From positions 62,001 through 126,000 of the forward strand of contig JAURIJ010000003.1 of assembly GCA_030832825.1 (NCBI GenBank): DNA of 64,000 nt, written 5' to 3'. This DNA comes from Gammaproteobacteria bacterium. GTDB taxonomy: Bacteria > Pseudomonadota > Gammaproteobacteria > Pseudomonadales > Pseudohongiellaceae. Shown one piece after another: positions 7,572-16,094 of the stretch. The notes beneath the pieces are model-generated. The model was given only the letters and a program-made list of their open reading frames with translations. It was not told the DNA's origin and ran no database searches. Position 1 is the first letter of the stretch. Each line of letters opens with the position of its first letter. The position numbers and the translations under genes were made by a program.

Positions 7572-10034
7572 TCAGGAACCGGCGTGCGTTTCCCTGCCCA
7601 GCGGCTTGAAGGCGATCAGCAGCTGCGGCAGAAGGGTCAGCGCGCCCAGAAGGGCGACCATCATGGCGATGCTGGTGAGCAGGCCGAAGACAATGGTGGG
7701 GATGAAATTCGACAAGACCAGGATCGAGAAGCCCGCCACCACCGTCATGGTGGTGAAGTACATGGCCCGCGCGATGCTGTCATGGCAATGGAACATCGTG
7801 GCGCGATAGCTGCCAAGCCGATGAAACTCGTGCTGGAAGCGATGCATGTAGTGGATGGTATTGTCGACGCCGATGCCCACGGCGATGGCCGCGATGGTGA
7901 TGGTCATGATGTCCAGCGGAATGCCCAGCCAGCCCATCAGCCCCAGCACCAGCAGCGCGGCGATGATGTTGGGAATGATGCAGAGCACGGCGATGCGCAC
8001 CGAGCGGAACAGGAACAGGAACATGATCATGATGGCGAACAGCACCACCCCAAGGGTCAGGATCTGGGACTGGTACAGGCTCTGCAGCACATTGTTGTAC
8101 AGCACCAGGATGCCGGTGACGCGCACCTGATCGGCCGCATAGCCGAACTCTTCCTGCAGTCCGCGCTGGATGCCATTGATCAAGTCGTTGCGATTCAGGT
8201 TCTCGTCCGACTCGATCACGCGCACATTGAAGCGCACCTCGTTGTCGGCCACGGACACGAAGGGGGTGAGCACGGAACTCTTCAAGGTTTCGGGGATGCG
8301 GGAATACAGCAGGGCCCAGACGAAACTGTCCACCGGCGCGTCATTGTTCAGCTTCTCTGCCAAGTGGATGACGGAGCCGAAGGACAGCACCTTGCCCGTC
8401 TGGGCGTTGTTGTCCAGATAGTCGTGAATGCGCTTGATCTCGTCCATGCGCGCGCCGGTGAACCAGTAGGCGTCGTTGGGCTCTTCCTCGAAGCCGTCAT
8501 CGAAACCATCGTCGAATTCATCCTCGACCACGGGCAGCGTCACAACGACATCCAGTGACAGCGTGCCGCCCAGTTTCTCGTCGAAGAGCTTCATGCCCTG
8601 ATGGATCTCGGTGTCTTCGCTGAAATACTCGATGAAGCTGTTCTCGACCTTCAACCGCATCAGCCCGACGACACTGAAGACGAATACCGCGCCGGAAATC
8701 CAGAGCACCTTGTTGCCGAGTCGGTCAGTGACCCGCGCCAGCGCCGAGGTCAATGCGGAAGAACTCTGGTGCTGATAGACCGTCTCATCCTTGCTGAACA
8801 GAGACATCAACGCGGGGAACAGCGTGAACACCACCAGCAGCGCCGTCAGCACCCCCATCACCATGATCCAGCCGAAGGAGATGATGGGCGAAATGCCGCT
8901 GGTGAGCAGCGAGGCGAAGGCCACGATGGTGGTGAGCGCGGTGTAGAGACAGGGCTTCCACATGGAGATCACGGCATGGCGCAGCAGCTTGCCATGTTCG
9001 GTGTGACGCCGGGTGGCGCGCAGCTGGCGATAGCGCACGATCAGATGCACCGTCAGCGAGATGGTGGTGATCAGTAGCAGCGACATGAAGTTGGAAGACA
9101 CCACGGTGACTCGCCAGTCCATCAGCCCCAGAATGCCCACCACGATGACACTTGCCACAGCACAGCAGGCCAGCGGCAGGAAAATCCAGCGCAGCCGACG
9201 GAAGATCATGCCCAGCGCCAAGACAATGAAAGCGAACACGCCCAGACTGAACGTGGCGAGATCGTTCTGCACGAAGGTGACCATGTCATCGGCGATCATG
9301 GGCGCACCACCGAGGTAGAGCGTGCCGCTCTGCTGGTAGCCTGTCAGGATGCTGCGAATCTGCCGGATGTCCTCGTGGCGCTGCTCGGCCGTCAGGGTGC
9401 TGTAGGCGTCGAATTCGGCGCTCACCCGCGCCAGTTCCCCGGCCTCCTCGGGGCTCAGCCCCTCGGCATTGCGCTTGCGGCGCAAGTCTTCGCGCGCCTG
9501 AATCAGGGCATGGTACTGCTCGTCACGGGCGAAGCTCACCAGCAGCGCGGCGGTCTGGCCGTCCGGGCTGATGATGGCGTTGCTGAACACCGGGCTGGTG
9601 ATCAGCTCTTCCCGGGCGGCGGCCAGGTCGATGCCAGGGGTCAGCACCGTGTCGTAATTCTCGGAGATGCTCAACAGCTCGGTGTCGCCGAAGATCGGCA
9701 CATTCAGAAGGCTGTCCACCGACTCCACGCGCTCGATGCCGAGCAGCTCCTCGCGCAGTGCGGCGAGCACCTCGAACGACTCGGGGCTGAACAAGTCGGC
9801 CGTGGGCGTGTAGGCAATGGTGACGGCATCGCGCGTGCCGTAGCGATTGTTGACCTGACGCGAGAACTCCAGCTCCTCGTCGCCTTCCATCAGCAGAGAG
9901 TCCGCAGAGGCATCCAGACGGAAGTACTGGGCGTACCAGCCGAAGACAGCGGTGACCACCAGGAGCAGGAAAATCACCAAGACAGGGCGTCCGAAGACGA
10001 GCCTGGTGTAGAGACGGGCGAATGAGGAGCGCAT
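7572..10034 (-). CDS. RND superfamily exporter, MMPL/HpnN-like
   Basis: The start is placed at the ATG at 10034 (AGGGAA nine bases upstream), giving 820 residues. A first membrane helix (PVLVIFLLLVVTAVFGW) is followed by a large periplasmic domain and a block of five helices. The second half repeats this with another periplasmic domain and five helices, including GVGVDNTIHYMHRF-type residues (AVGIGVDNTIHYM). This two-repeat layout is that of Patched/MMPL/HpnN-type RND proteins, which move hydrophobic molecules such as lipids or hopanoids. There is no adjacent membrane fusion protein or outer-membrane channel, so it is not a tripartite drug pump by context. A stretch of Asp/Glu (DEFDDGFDDGFEEE) lies in the second periplasmic loop. 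Confidence 0.85.
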   Translation of the reverse strand: MRSSFARLYTRLVFGRPVLVIFLLLVVTAVFGWYAQYFRLDASADSLLMEGDEELEFSRQVNNRYGTRDAVTIAYTPTADLFSPESFEVLAALREELLGIERVESVDSLLNVPIFGDTELLSISENYDTVLTPGIDLAAAREELITSPVFSNAIISPDGQTAALLVSFARDEQYHALIQAREDLRRKRNAEGLSPEEAGELARVSAEFDAYSTLTAEQRHEDIRQIRSILTGYQQSGTLYLGGAPMIADDMVTFVQNDLATFSLGVFAFIVLALGMIFRRLRWIFLPLACCAVASVIVVGILGLMDWRVTVVSSNFMSLLLITTISLTVHLIVRYRQLRATRRHTEHGKLLRHAVISMWKPCLYTALTTIVAFASLLTSGISPIISFGWIMVMGVLTALLVVFTLFPALMSLFSKDETVYQHQSSSALTSALARVTDRLGNKVLWISGAVFVFSVVGLMRLKVENSFIEYFSEDTEIHQGMKLFDEKLGGTLSLDVVVTLPVVEDEFDDGFDDGFEEEPNDAYWFTGARMDEIKRIHDYLDNNAQTGKVLSFGSVIHLAEKLNNDAPVDSFVWALLYSRIPETLKSSVLTPFVSVADNEVRFNVRVIESDENLNRNDLINGIQRGLQEEFGYAADQVRVTGILVLYNNVLQSLYQSQILTLGVVLFAIMIMFLFLFRSVRIAVLCIIPNIIAALLVLGLMGWLGIPLDIMTITIAAIAVGIGVDNTIHYMHRFQHEFHRLGSYRATMFHCHDSIARAMYFTTMTVVAGFSILVLSNFIPTIVFGLLTSIAMMVALLGALTLLPQLLIAFKPLGRETHAGS

Positions 10035-10387
10035 GGTGTTCCCTGAAAATGAGCAGCGGCCAACTATACCGTGTTGGCCGAGGGCTTGCACCCCGCAAAG
10101 CCGCGCGGTGAGCGCCCGACAGGGGCTTTCCAGTGTTTCGCGATGACTTGCGCCATGTGCGCAAAAATTGTTTTAAATCAAAGAGTTTTCCGGCAGTCTG
10201 GACTCACAATTAGTCACAATGTCTGGCTTGCAGGAGCGCTGGATGCTTGATTACAGTGGCGACATGGGATCAGTCAGGGTATGTTCCCGCCCCTGACGCG
10301 AGAATCCCGAAGATGTGACGAGTGCCGGGGGTGCCGCCTTGTCAGGACAGGGAACACAGTGGTCGTGAAGAAGAGGAGTGAGCAGTG
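10035..10387. promoter_or_regulatory. Divergent regulatory region with an FNR/Anr-like box and an inverted repeat
   Basis: This 353-bp gap separates the divergent RND exporter and redoxin genes. It contains TTGTTTTAAATCAA at 10168-10181, which matches the FNR/Anr consensus TTGAT-N4-ATCAA at nine of ten positions. Just beside it is an inverted repeat TTGCGC-CATGT-GCGCAA (10148-10164). No convincing sigma-70 promoter could be assigned to either gene. Oxygen-responsive control of one or both genes is an inference. Confidence 0.4.
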
Positions 10388-11002
10388 ATGAACAAGATTG
10401 CCGGACTGGTTGCAGGAACCCTGATGTCAGCGATGCTGTCCCTCAGCGCAATGGCGGATGATTTCCTCAAGCCCATCAAGGACTTCACCCTGGTGGACCA
10501 TCTGGGCGTGACACATTCGCTGGCCGAATATGCCGACAAGGACTACATCGTGATGTACATCCACGGCTCGGGCTGTCCGATTGCCCGTCTGTCGGTGCCC
10601 GAATACCAGCAGATCACCCAGACCTACAAGGACCAGAACATCGAGTTCCTGATGCTCAACTCCTTCATCCAGGACGACATGGCGCGCATCCAGAAGGAAG
10701 CTGAGGAATTCAACATCGAGTTCCCGATCCTCAAGGATGAAGACCAGACCGTGGCCAAGTCACTCGGCGTGGAACGCACTGCCGAAGTGTTCGTGATCGA
10801 CCCGCGTACCCGTGAAGTGCACTTCCGCGGCCCGATCAACGATGCTCTGGGCTACGAGAGCCAGCGCAATCAGGCGGACAACCACTACCTGACCGATGCC
10901 CTGGAAACCATCCTGGCCGGCGGCGAGGTGAACATGGACGACATCCCCGATTCCAAGGGCTGCCTGGTGGGTTTCTTCCACCCGGCCGTGACAGGGCTGT
11001 AA
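10388..11002 (+). CDS. Exported redoxin (thioredoxin-fold) protein
   Basis: GTG at 10385 and ATG at 10388 are both possible; GGAG spacing favours the ATG. The 204-residue product has a signal peptide (ends SLSAMADD) and an AhpC/TSA-like redoxin domain with a single active-site-type cysteine in HGSGCPIARLS, where classical thioredoxins have CxxC. A second cysteine lies in the C-terminal motif DSKGCLV. The two cysteines could make a peroxidatic/resolving pair, which is inference. It resembles the N-terminal domain of the redoxin fusion at 2558-4546. A periplasmic thiol-based redox role is likely. Confidence 0.8.
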   Translation: MNKIAGLVAGTLMSAMLSLSAMADDFLKPIKDFTLVDHLGVTHSLAEYADKDYIVMYIHGSGCPIARLSVPEYQQITQTYKDQNIEFLMLNSFIQDDMARIQKEAEEFNIEFPILKDEDQTVAKSLGVERTAEVFVIDPRTREVHFRGPINDALGYESQRNQADNHYLTDALETILAGGEVNMDDIPDSKGCLVGFFHPAVTGL

Positions 11003-11048
11003 GCCAACACAGCCAGGCCCGGAACTCAGCGGGCGGCGCACAAACACA

Positions 11049-11080
11049 AAGGGCCCTGCGTGTGAACGCAAGGCCCTTTT
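11049..11080. terminator. Bidirectional terminator between redoxin and fpr
   Basis: AAGGGCC-C-TGCGT and ACGCA-A-GGCCCTT form a 12-bp stem with one mismatch and a GTGA loop, followed by TTTT on the + strand. It lies between the convergent redoxin and fpr genes. Confidence 0.75.
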
Positions 11081-11122
11081 GCTTTGGCTTCGAGACAGCG
11101 CAGGCGCTCGCACGCACGCCTG

Positions 11123-11893
11123 TCAATCGACGAAGGCGCGCTCGATCACGTACTCGGCCTTGATGCCCTGGCGGGATTCGCCGAAACCCCACTCATTGAG
11201 GATGCGGCTGATGTCCTTGAGCATGGCGGAACTGCCGCACAGCATGAAGCGATCGTCTTCCTTGCAGGCCTGTGGCAGGCCGATGTCGGAGAAAAGCTTG
11301 CCGCTGACCATCAGATCGGTGATGCGGCCGGTATAGACGAAGTCTTCGCGGGTGACGGTGGGGTAATAGATCAACTGCTCGCGCACCTGCTCGCCGAAGA
11401 ACTCGTTCTGCGGCAGCTCCTGGCTGATGTAGTCACGGTAAGCCAGGTCGATGATGCGGCGCACGCCGTGCACAAGGATCACCTTCTCGAAGCGCTCGTA
11501 GACTTCCGGGTCCCGGATGATGCTCATGAACGGCGCCAGCCCGGTGCCGGTGCCCAGCAGGTACAGATGACGCCCGGGCAGCAGGTGGTCGGCCACCAGG
11601 GTGCCGGTGGGCTTGCTGCTGATCAGCAGTTCGTCGCCGACGCGGATGTTCTGCAGGCGCGAGGTCAGCGGACCGTCGGGCACCTTGATGCTGAAGAACT
11701 CCAGCTCTTCCTCGTAATTGGCGCTGGCAATGCTGTAGGCACGCATCAGGGGCTTGCCCTCGACTTCCATGCCCACCATCACGAAATGCCCATTCTCGAA
11801 ACGCAGGGACTTGTCGCGCGTGGTGGTGAAGCTGAAGAGGGACTCATTCCAGTGGTGCACGCTGGTTACGCTTTGCTTGGAGACTGCCGCCAT
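11123..11893 (-). CDS. fpr: Ferredoxin-NADP(+) reductase
   Basis: The 256-residue protein is a bacterial-type Fpr. It has the FAD-binding RAYSIAS motif, the NADP-binding GTGTGLAPFMSIIR block and the short C-terminus (ending AFVD) of the subclass found in Pseudomonas and Azotobacter. It transfers electrons between NADPH and ferredoxin or flavodoxin, and in pseudomonads it supports the response to superoxide. The gene is divergent from a FinR-like LysR regulator, the same arrangement that controls fpr in Pseudomonas putida. A promoter candidate is listed separately. Confidence 0.93.
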   Translation of the reverse strand: MAAVSKQSVTSVHHWNESLFSFTTTRDKSLRFENGHFVMVGMEVEGKPLMRAYSIASANYEEELEFFSIKVPDGPLTSRLQNIRVGDELLISSKPTGTLVADHLLPGRHLYLLGTGTGLAPFMSIIRDPEVYERFEKVILVHGVRRIIDLAYRDYISQELPQNEFFGEQVREQLIYYPTVTREDFVYTGRITDLMVSGKLFSDIGLPQACKEDDRFMLCGSSAMLKDISRILNEWGFGESRQGIKAEYVIERAFVD

Positions 11894-11960
11894 TGTGTTT
11901 CCTGCCAGTGATCAGTGAGAGAGATGCCGGGGTTGGGCGAGGCCGATTGAAGCGGGGCGC

Positions 11961-11990
11961 ATTGTAAACAAACGGTCAAGTACCTGTAAA
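11961..11990 (-). promoter_or_regulatory. Candidate fpr promoter
   Basis: Read on the minus strand, TTTACA and TACAAT are separated by 18 bases, about 68 bases upstream of the fpr ATG. This is a plausible sigma-70 promoter in the 244-bp fpr/finR intergenic region, where FinR would be expected to bind. Confidence 0.4.
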
Positions 11991-12137
11991 ACAGATAATC
12001 CCCATATCCTTGATCGGTTTTGTTGATATATCCTGCGCTCGACGCGCCCCTTGCCCGGCGCCGTGAACGGAGCGGGACGATACAGGGGCAAGTCCGTGAA
12101 TTCAAGCCGCTGGCGCCCGCGCCGGCCGGGAGCCCCC

Positions 12138-13022
12138 ATGCATTACACCCTGCGTCAGATCGAAGTGTTTCTTGCCACCGCTCACTACGAGAACGTGACC
12201 CAGGCCGCCCAGAGTCTGGCGATGTCTCAGTCTGCCGCCAGCTCGGCCCTGCAGGACCTGGAGCAACGCTTCGAGGTTCAGCTGTTCGACCGCGCCGGCA
12301 AGCGGCTGCAGCTCAATGCCCTGGGCAAATCCCTGCGGCCACGGGCGGAGGCGCTGATGGCGCAGGCTCGCGAATTCGAGCGCAGCCTGTCCCAGCATTC
12401 CGAGATCGGCGAATTGAAGGTGGGAGCCACACTGACCATCGGCAATTACCTGGCGGTGGCCATCATGGCGGACTTCATGGGCGAACACCCCGGCGCCCGG
12501 GTCAGCCTGACGGTGGAGAACACGGCGGGCATCGCCAGTCGCGTCCGCAACTTCGAACTCGACATCGGCCTGGTGGAGGGGGAGTTGCAGGACCCTGTGC
12601 TGGACGTGCTGCCCTGGCGCGAGGACGAACTGATGCTGTTCTGCTCCCCCGAACATCCGCTGGCCCGGCGCCGCGTGCTGGAGGATGCCGACCTGCTGCA
12701 GGCCCAGTGGATCGTGCGCGAGGCCGGCTCCGGCACGCGACAGGCCTTCGACCGCGCCATGCACGGCCTGCTGCCCGATCTGGACCTGCGCCTGGAGCTG
12801 CAACACACGGAAGCGATCAAGCGCGCGGTCGAGGCGAATCTCGGCATCGGCTGCCTGTCGGCCATCACCCTGCGTGACGCCATCGCTCGGGGCTCACTGG
12901 TGGCCCTGAGTGCCCCGCAGCGCGACTGGAGCCGCCGCTTCTACTTCATCCTGCACAAACAGAAATACCGCAGTGCCGGCGTGCAATCCTGGCTCGCGCT
13001 GTGCCGGCGCCATGGCGCCTGA
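12138..13022 (+). CDS. finR: LysR-type regulator, FinR-like activator of fpr
   Basis: I start at the ATG at 12138 (GGGAG upstream); the ORF-track start 29 codons earlier has no family similarity. The 294-residue protein has a LysR helix-turn-helix (NVTQAAQSLAMSQSAASSALQDLE) and an effector domain with GATLTIGNYLA, EAGSGTRQAFD and HTEAIKRAVEANLGIGC, as in the FinR/YeiE branch. Together with its position divergent from fpr this identifies it as FinR with good confidence. In P. putida FinR is needed for induction of fpr by superoxide-generating agents. Its stop lies two bases from the stop of the convergent phosphatase gene. Confidence 0.85.
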   Translation: MHYTLRQIEVFLATAHYENVTQAAQSLAMSQSAASSALQDLEQRFEVQLFDRAGKRLQLNALGKSLRPRAEALMAQAREFERSLSQHSEIGELKVGATLTIGNYLAVAIMADFMGEHPGARVSLTVENTAGIASRVRNFELDIGLVEGELQDPVLDVLPWREDELMLFCSPEHPLARRRVLEDADLLQAQWIVREAGSGTRQAFDRAMHGLLPDLDLRLELQHTEAIKRAVEANLGIGCLSAITLRDAIARGSLVALSAPQRDWSRRFYFILHKQKYRSAGVQSWLALCRRHGA

Positions 13023-13024
13023 GC

Positions 13025-13843
13025 TCAGTCGTTGACGCTGGCATCGGCCCGATTCAGCAGCTCATGCAGCTGCGGGAACAGCGCGGCATTCGCCACCAGG
13101 ATGTCCTGATCGTGAAACTCCGGACTGACCCCCGCGGGCACCGGCTTGAAATGCCCGTAGCGGGCGCCGGCCTCGCGCGCAATGAGCTGGGCGGCAGCGA
13201 AGTCCCACAGACTCAGATTCTCGTAGTAGCCATCCAGCCGGCCCATGGCCACCCAGCAGATGTCCAGCGAGGCGGCGCCCAGACGCCGAATGTCTGCGCA
13301 CTCCTGCAGCACCAGCGCCAGACGCCGCACGATCGGCCGCATGTCACCCTTGATGTAGGGGAAGCCGGTGGCCACGATGGCGCGGCGCAGCTCCGTCTTG
13401 GTGGCGACCTTGATCGGACTGTCGTTGAGCCAGGCGCCGCCGCCCACCACGGCGTGGAAGGTCTCGTTCACGAAGGGATTGCAGACCACGCCACAGAGCA
13501 CACGGCCCTGCTCGGCATAGGCGATGGAGACCGCGCTCTGGAAGTGCCCCTGGGCGTAGTTCACCGTGCCGTCGATCGGGTCGATGATCCACAGCGGGCC
13601 CTGCCAGGCGGACAGATCCTGCATGGTCGGCGCCGATTCCTCCGCCAGGATGCGATGTCCGGGGAAGCGCTCGCGGATGGCATCGCAGATGAACTGATCG
13701 GCCTTGAGATCGGCGTGGGTGACCAGCTCGGTGCCGCCCTTGTAGGCGGTGCTCAGGCCCTGGGCGGCCAGCCGTTCGTGGCGAATGAGCTCGCCGGCGG
13801 CTTCGGCGAGAGTGCGGGTGAAGGCGGGGATATCGGGATGCAT
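13025..13843 (-). CDS. Inositol monophosphatase family phosphatase
   Basis: This 272-residue protein carries all three family signatures: LAEES (metal-binding Glu), WIIDPIDGTVNY and WDFAAAQLIAREAG. Members hydrolyse inositol-1-phosphate or related small phosphates such as PAP or fructose-1,6-bisphosphate with Mg2+. The gene is divergent from the DprE1/DprE2/HAD-UbiA operon, with a 161-bp gap. It could supply a phosphatase step there (decaprenyl-phosphoryl-5-phosphoribose dephosphorylation), but the fused HAD domain is the better candidate, so I regard the neighbourhood as suggestive only. Confidence 0.88.
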   Translation of the reverse strand: MHPDIPAFTRTLAEAAGELIRHERLAAQGLSTAYKGGTELVTHADLKADQFICDAIRERFPGHRILAEESAPTMQDLSAWQGPLWIIDPIDGTVNYAQGHFQSAVSIAYAEQGRVLCGVVCNPFVNETFHAVVGGGAWLNDSPIKVATKTELRRAIVATGFPYIKGDMRPIVRRLALVLQECADIRRLGAASLDICWVAMGRLDGYYENLSLWDFAAAQLIAREAGARYGHFKPVPAGVSPEFHDQDILVANAALFPQLHELLNRADASVND

Positions 13844-14004
13844 GGCGGTGTCCGGCTGTGAGGAGGCGCGCAGTATAGCAGCGCCGCTCCCGCGGCAGCA
13901 GACCGACGGATGACGGCGCTGCGCCGGGCGGAGTATCCTGCGCGCATGTTGATATCACCCCAGCCTGCACACCCCCTGCTGCGCTCCCCACGGCGAGTCT
14001 GTCC

Positions 14005-15315
14005 ATGAAACTGCACTCCTGGGGCCGCTACCCCATCACAGACAGTCAGCCGCATGCCCCGCGCACGCCGGCCGCCATCGCCGCCCTGCTGCGCCACCGC
14101 GATGCCGCCCCCGCCAGCCTGATCGCACGCGGCCTCGGGCGCAGCTACGGCGACAGCGCCCTGGCCGCCGAAGTCATCCAGACCCAGGCGCTCGATCATC
14201 TGCTGAGTTTCGACGAGAGCAGCGGCGAACTGCGCTGTGCCGCCGGGGTCAGCCTGGACCAGCTGCTGCAGGTCTTCCTGCCCCGAGGCTGGATGCTGCC
14301 GGTGGTGCCTGGCACCCGCTTTGTCAGCGTGGGCGGCGCCATCGCCAGCGATGTGCATGGCAAGAATCATCATGTGGCCGGCACCTTCGGCCAGCATGTC
14401 ACGCGGCTTTCCCTGCTGCAGGCCTCAGGCAAGGTGGTGGAATGCACACCCGAACAGCACCGCGATCTGTTCAATGCCACCTGCGGCGGCATGGGCCTGA
14501 CGGGCATCATCCTGGACGCCACGCTGCGGCTGCAGCGCGTGCCTGGCTCGGCGATCCTGCAGCAGAGCCTGCGCAGCGCCAATCTGGAGGAAGTCGTCGC
14601 ACAGTTCGAGGAGCACGCCGCCGCCACCTATTCCGTGGCCTGGCTGGACTGCCTGGCGCGCGGCAGCGCACTCGGCCGGGCCCTGCTCTATCTGGGCGAA
14701 CACGCACAGGACGGCCGCTATCTTGCGCCTCGCCCAGGCCGCCTGAGCATCCCGTTCGATGCGCCCGCGTTCCTGCTCAACCGCTTCAGCATGAGCGCCT
14801 TCAACGCCCTGTATTACCAGCGGCGCGTGGACCCGCAGGCCCGCCAGCGGCTGGAGGCGGACAGCTACTTCTTCCCGCTGGACGGCATCGCGCACTGGAA
14901 CCGGCTCTACGGCAGGCGCGGCTTCCTGCAGTATCAGTGCGTCATTCCCCAGGACGCCGCGCTGCCGGGCATCCGCCGCGTGCTGCAGGCCAGCGGCGCG
15001 GCAGGCAAGGGTTCCTTCCTCTCGGTGCTGAAGAAGTTCGGCCCTGGCAATGCGCACTGGCTGTCGTTCCCGCTGGAGGGCTACACCCTCGCGCTGGACT
15101 TCAAGCACGAGCCTTCGCTGCTGCCGCTGCTGGACGAGCTCGACCGCATCGTGCTGGACCACGGCGGCCGCCTGTATCTGGCCAAGGATGCCCGCATGAG
15201 CGCGGACACCTTCCGCCGCAGCTACCCCCGCTGGGAAGCGCTGCGGGCGCTGCGGCTTGCAAGCGGCGCGGATCGTCTGTTCAATTCGCTGCAGTCGCAG
15301 CGCCTGGGCCTGTGA
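14005..15315 (+). CDS. DprE1-like FAD-dependent polyprenyl-phosphoryl-ribose 2'-oxidase
   Basis: The 436-residue protein is a VAO-type FAD oxidoreductase. The N-terminal FAD domain shows SWGRYP, ARGLGRSYGDSA and PVVPGTRFVSVGGAIASDVHGKNHH (quoted in part: SVGGAIASDVHGKNHH), matching mycobacterial DprE1, and the C-terminal substrate domain ends with the KDARMSAD-type segment. DprE1 oxidises C2' of decaprenylphosphoryl-beta-D-ribose to the keto form. The next genes encode the DprE2-like reductase (19 bp gap) and a HAD-UbiA fusion, completing the epimerisation pathway to the arabinose donor. Confidence 0.9.
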   Translation: MKLHSWGRYPITDSQPHAPRTPAAIAALLRHRDAAPASLIARGLGRSYGDSALAAEVIQTQALDHLLSFDESSGELRCAAGVSLDQLLQVFLPRGWMLPVVPGTRFVSVGGAIASDVHGKNHHVAGTFGQHVTRLSLLQASGKVVECTPEQHRDLFNATCGGMGLTGIILDATLRLQRVPGSAILQQSLRSANLEEVVAQFEEHAAATYSVAWLDCLARGSALGRALLYLGEHAQDGRYLAPRPGRLSIPFDAPAFLLNRFSMSAFNALYYQRRVDPQARQRLEADSYFFPLDGIAHWNRLYGRRGFLQYQCVIPQDAALPGIRRVLQASGAAGKGSFLSVLKKFGPGNAHWLSFPLEGYTLALDFKHEPSLLPLLDELDRIVLDHGGRLYLAKDARMSADTFRRSYPRWEALRALRLASGADRLFNSLQSQRLGL

Positions 15316-15334
15316 GCCGCCTTTTGGAGAACGC

Positions 15335-16072
15335 ATGAAGAACATCCTGATCATCGGGGCCAACTCGGCCATCGCCAAGGCGGTGGCCCGTGCCTGTGCC
15401 GAGGAGCATGCCCGGCTGTTCCTGCTGGCCCGGGACAGCGCCCTGCTGGCGCAGCAGAAGCAGGATCTGGAGATTCGCGGTGCCGCTGCGGTGGACTATG
15501 CCCCGCTGGATGTCACGCATTTCAGCCTGCACGAGGCCGTGCTGGAGCAGGCGCTGGACACCCTGGGCAGCATCGATCTGGCCGTGATCTGTCATGGCAG
15601 CCTGCCCGATCAGGCACGGTGCGCCGAGCACTTCGACGCCGCGCTGGAGCAATTCAACATCAACGCCCTCAGCACGATCTCCCTGCTCACCCTGCTCGGC
15701 AATCACATGAGCGCGCGCAAGCAGGGCTGCATTGCCGTGGTGACCTCGGTGGCAGGGGATCGCGGCCGCCCGTCGAACTATGTGTACGGCGCCGCGAAGG
15801 GCATGGTGTCCCAGTATCTGCAGGGCCTGCGCGGTCGGCTGTTTCATCACGGCGTGCATGTGGTCGATGTGCGCCCCGGCTTCGTCGACACACCGATGAC
15901 GGTGCATCTGCGCAAGGGTCCGTTGTGGAGCTCGCCCGAGCGCATTGCGCATTGTCTGCTCGAGGGAGTGCGCCAGCGACGCCACACCGTCTATGCCCCG
16001 GGCTACTGGCGGCTGATCATGGCCGTGGTGCGCGCCATCCCCGATGCCCTCTTCAAGCGCCTGCCGCTCTGA
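15335..16072 (+). CDS. DprE2-like short-chain dehydrogenase/reductase
   Basis: The start is the ATG at 15335 after GGAG; the upstream part of the track ORF overlaps dprE1. The 245-residue SDR has an N-terminal nucleotide-binding motif (IIGANSAIAKAVAR) and the catalytic Ser and YxxxK (YGAAKG, with Ser in VVTSVAG). The pairing with a DprE1-like gene indicates it reduces the 2'-keto intermediate with NAD(P)H to give polyprenyl-phosphoryl-D-arabinose. It is translationally close to both neighbours (19 and 22 bp). Confidence 0.88.
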   Translation: MKNILIIGANSAIAKAVARACAEEHARLFLLARDSALLAQQKQDLEIRGAAAVDYAPLDVTHFSLHEAVLEQALDTLGSIDLAVICHGSLPDQARCAEHFDAALEQFNINALSTISLLTLLGNHMSARKQGCIAVVTSVAGDRGRPSNYVYGAAKGMVSQYLQGLRGRLFHHGVHVVDVRPGFVDTPMTVHLRKGPLWSSPERIAHCLLEGVRQRRHTVYAPGYWRLIMAVVRAIPDALFKRLPL

Positions 16073-16094
16073 GCCCAGCCCACAGGACCTCGTC

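Noticed and set aside
11894-12137. SoxR or IscR-type site in the fpr/finR intergenic region
   Set aside because: No recognisable dyad of either type was found; the divergent FinR is the more likely regulator.
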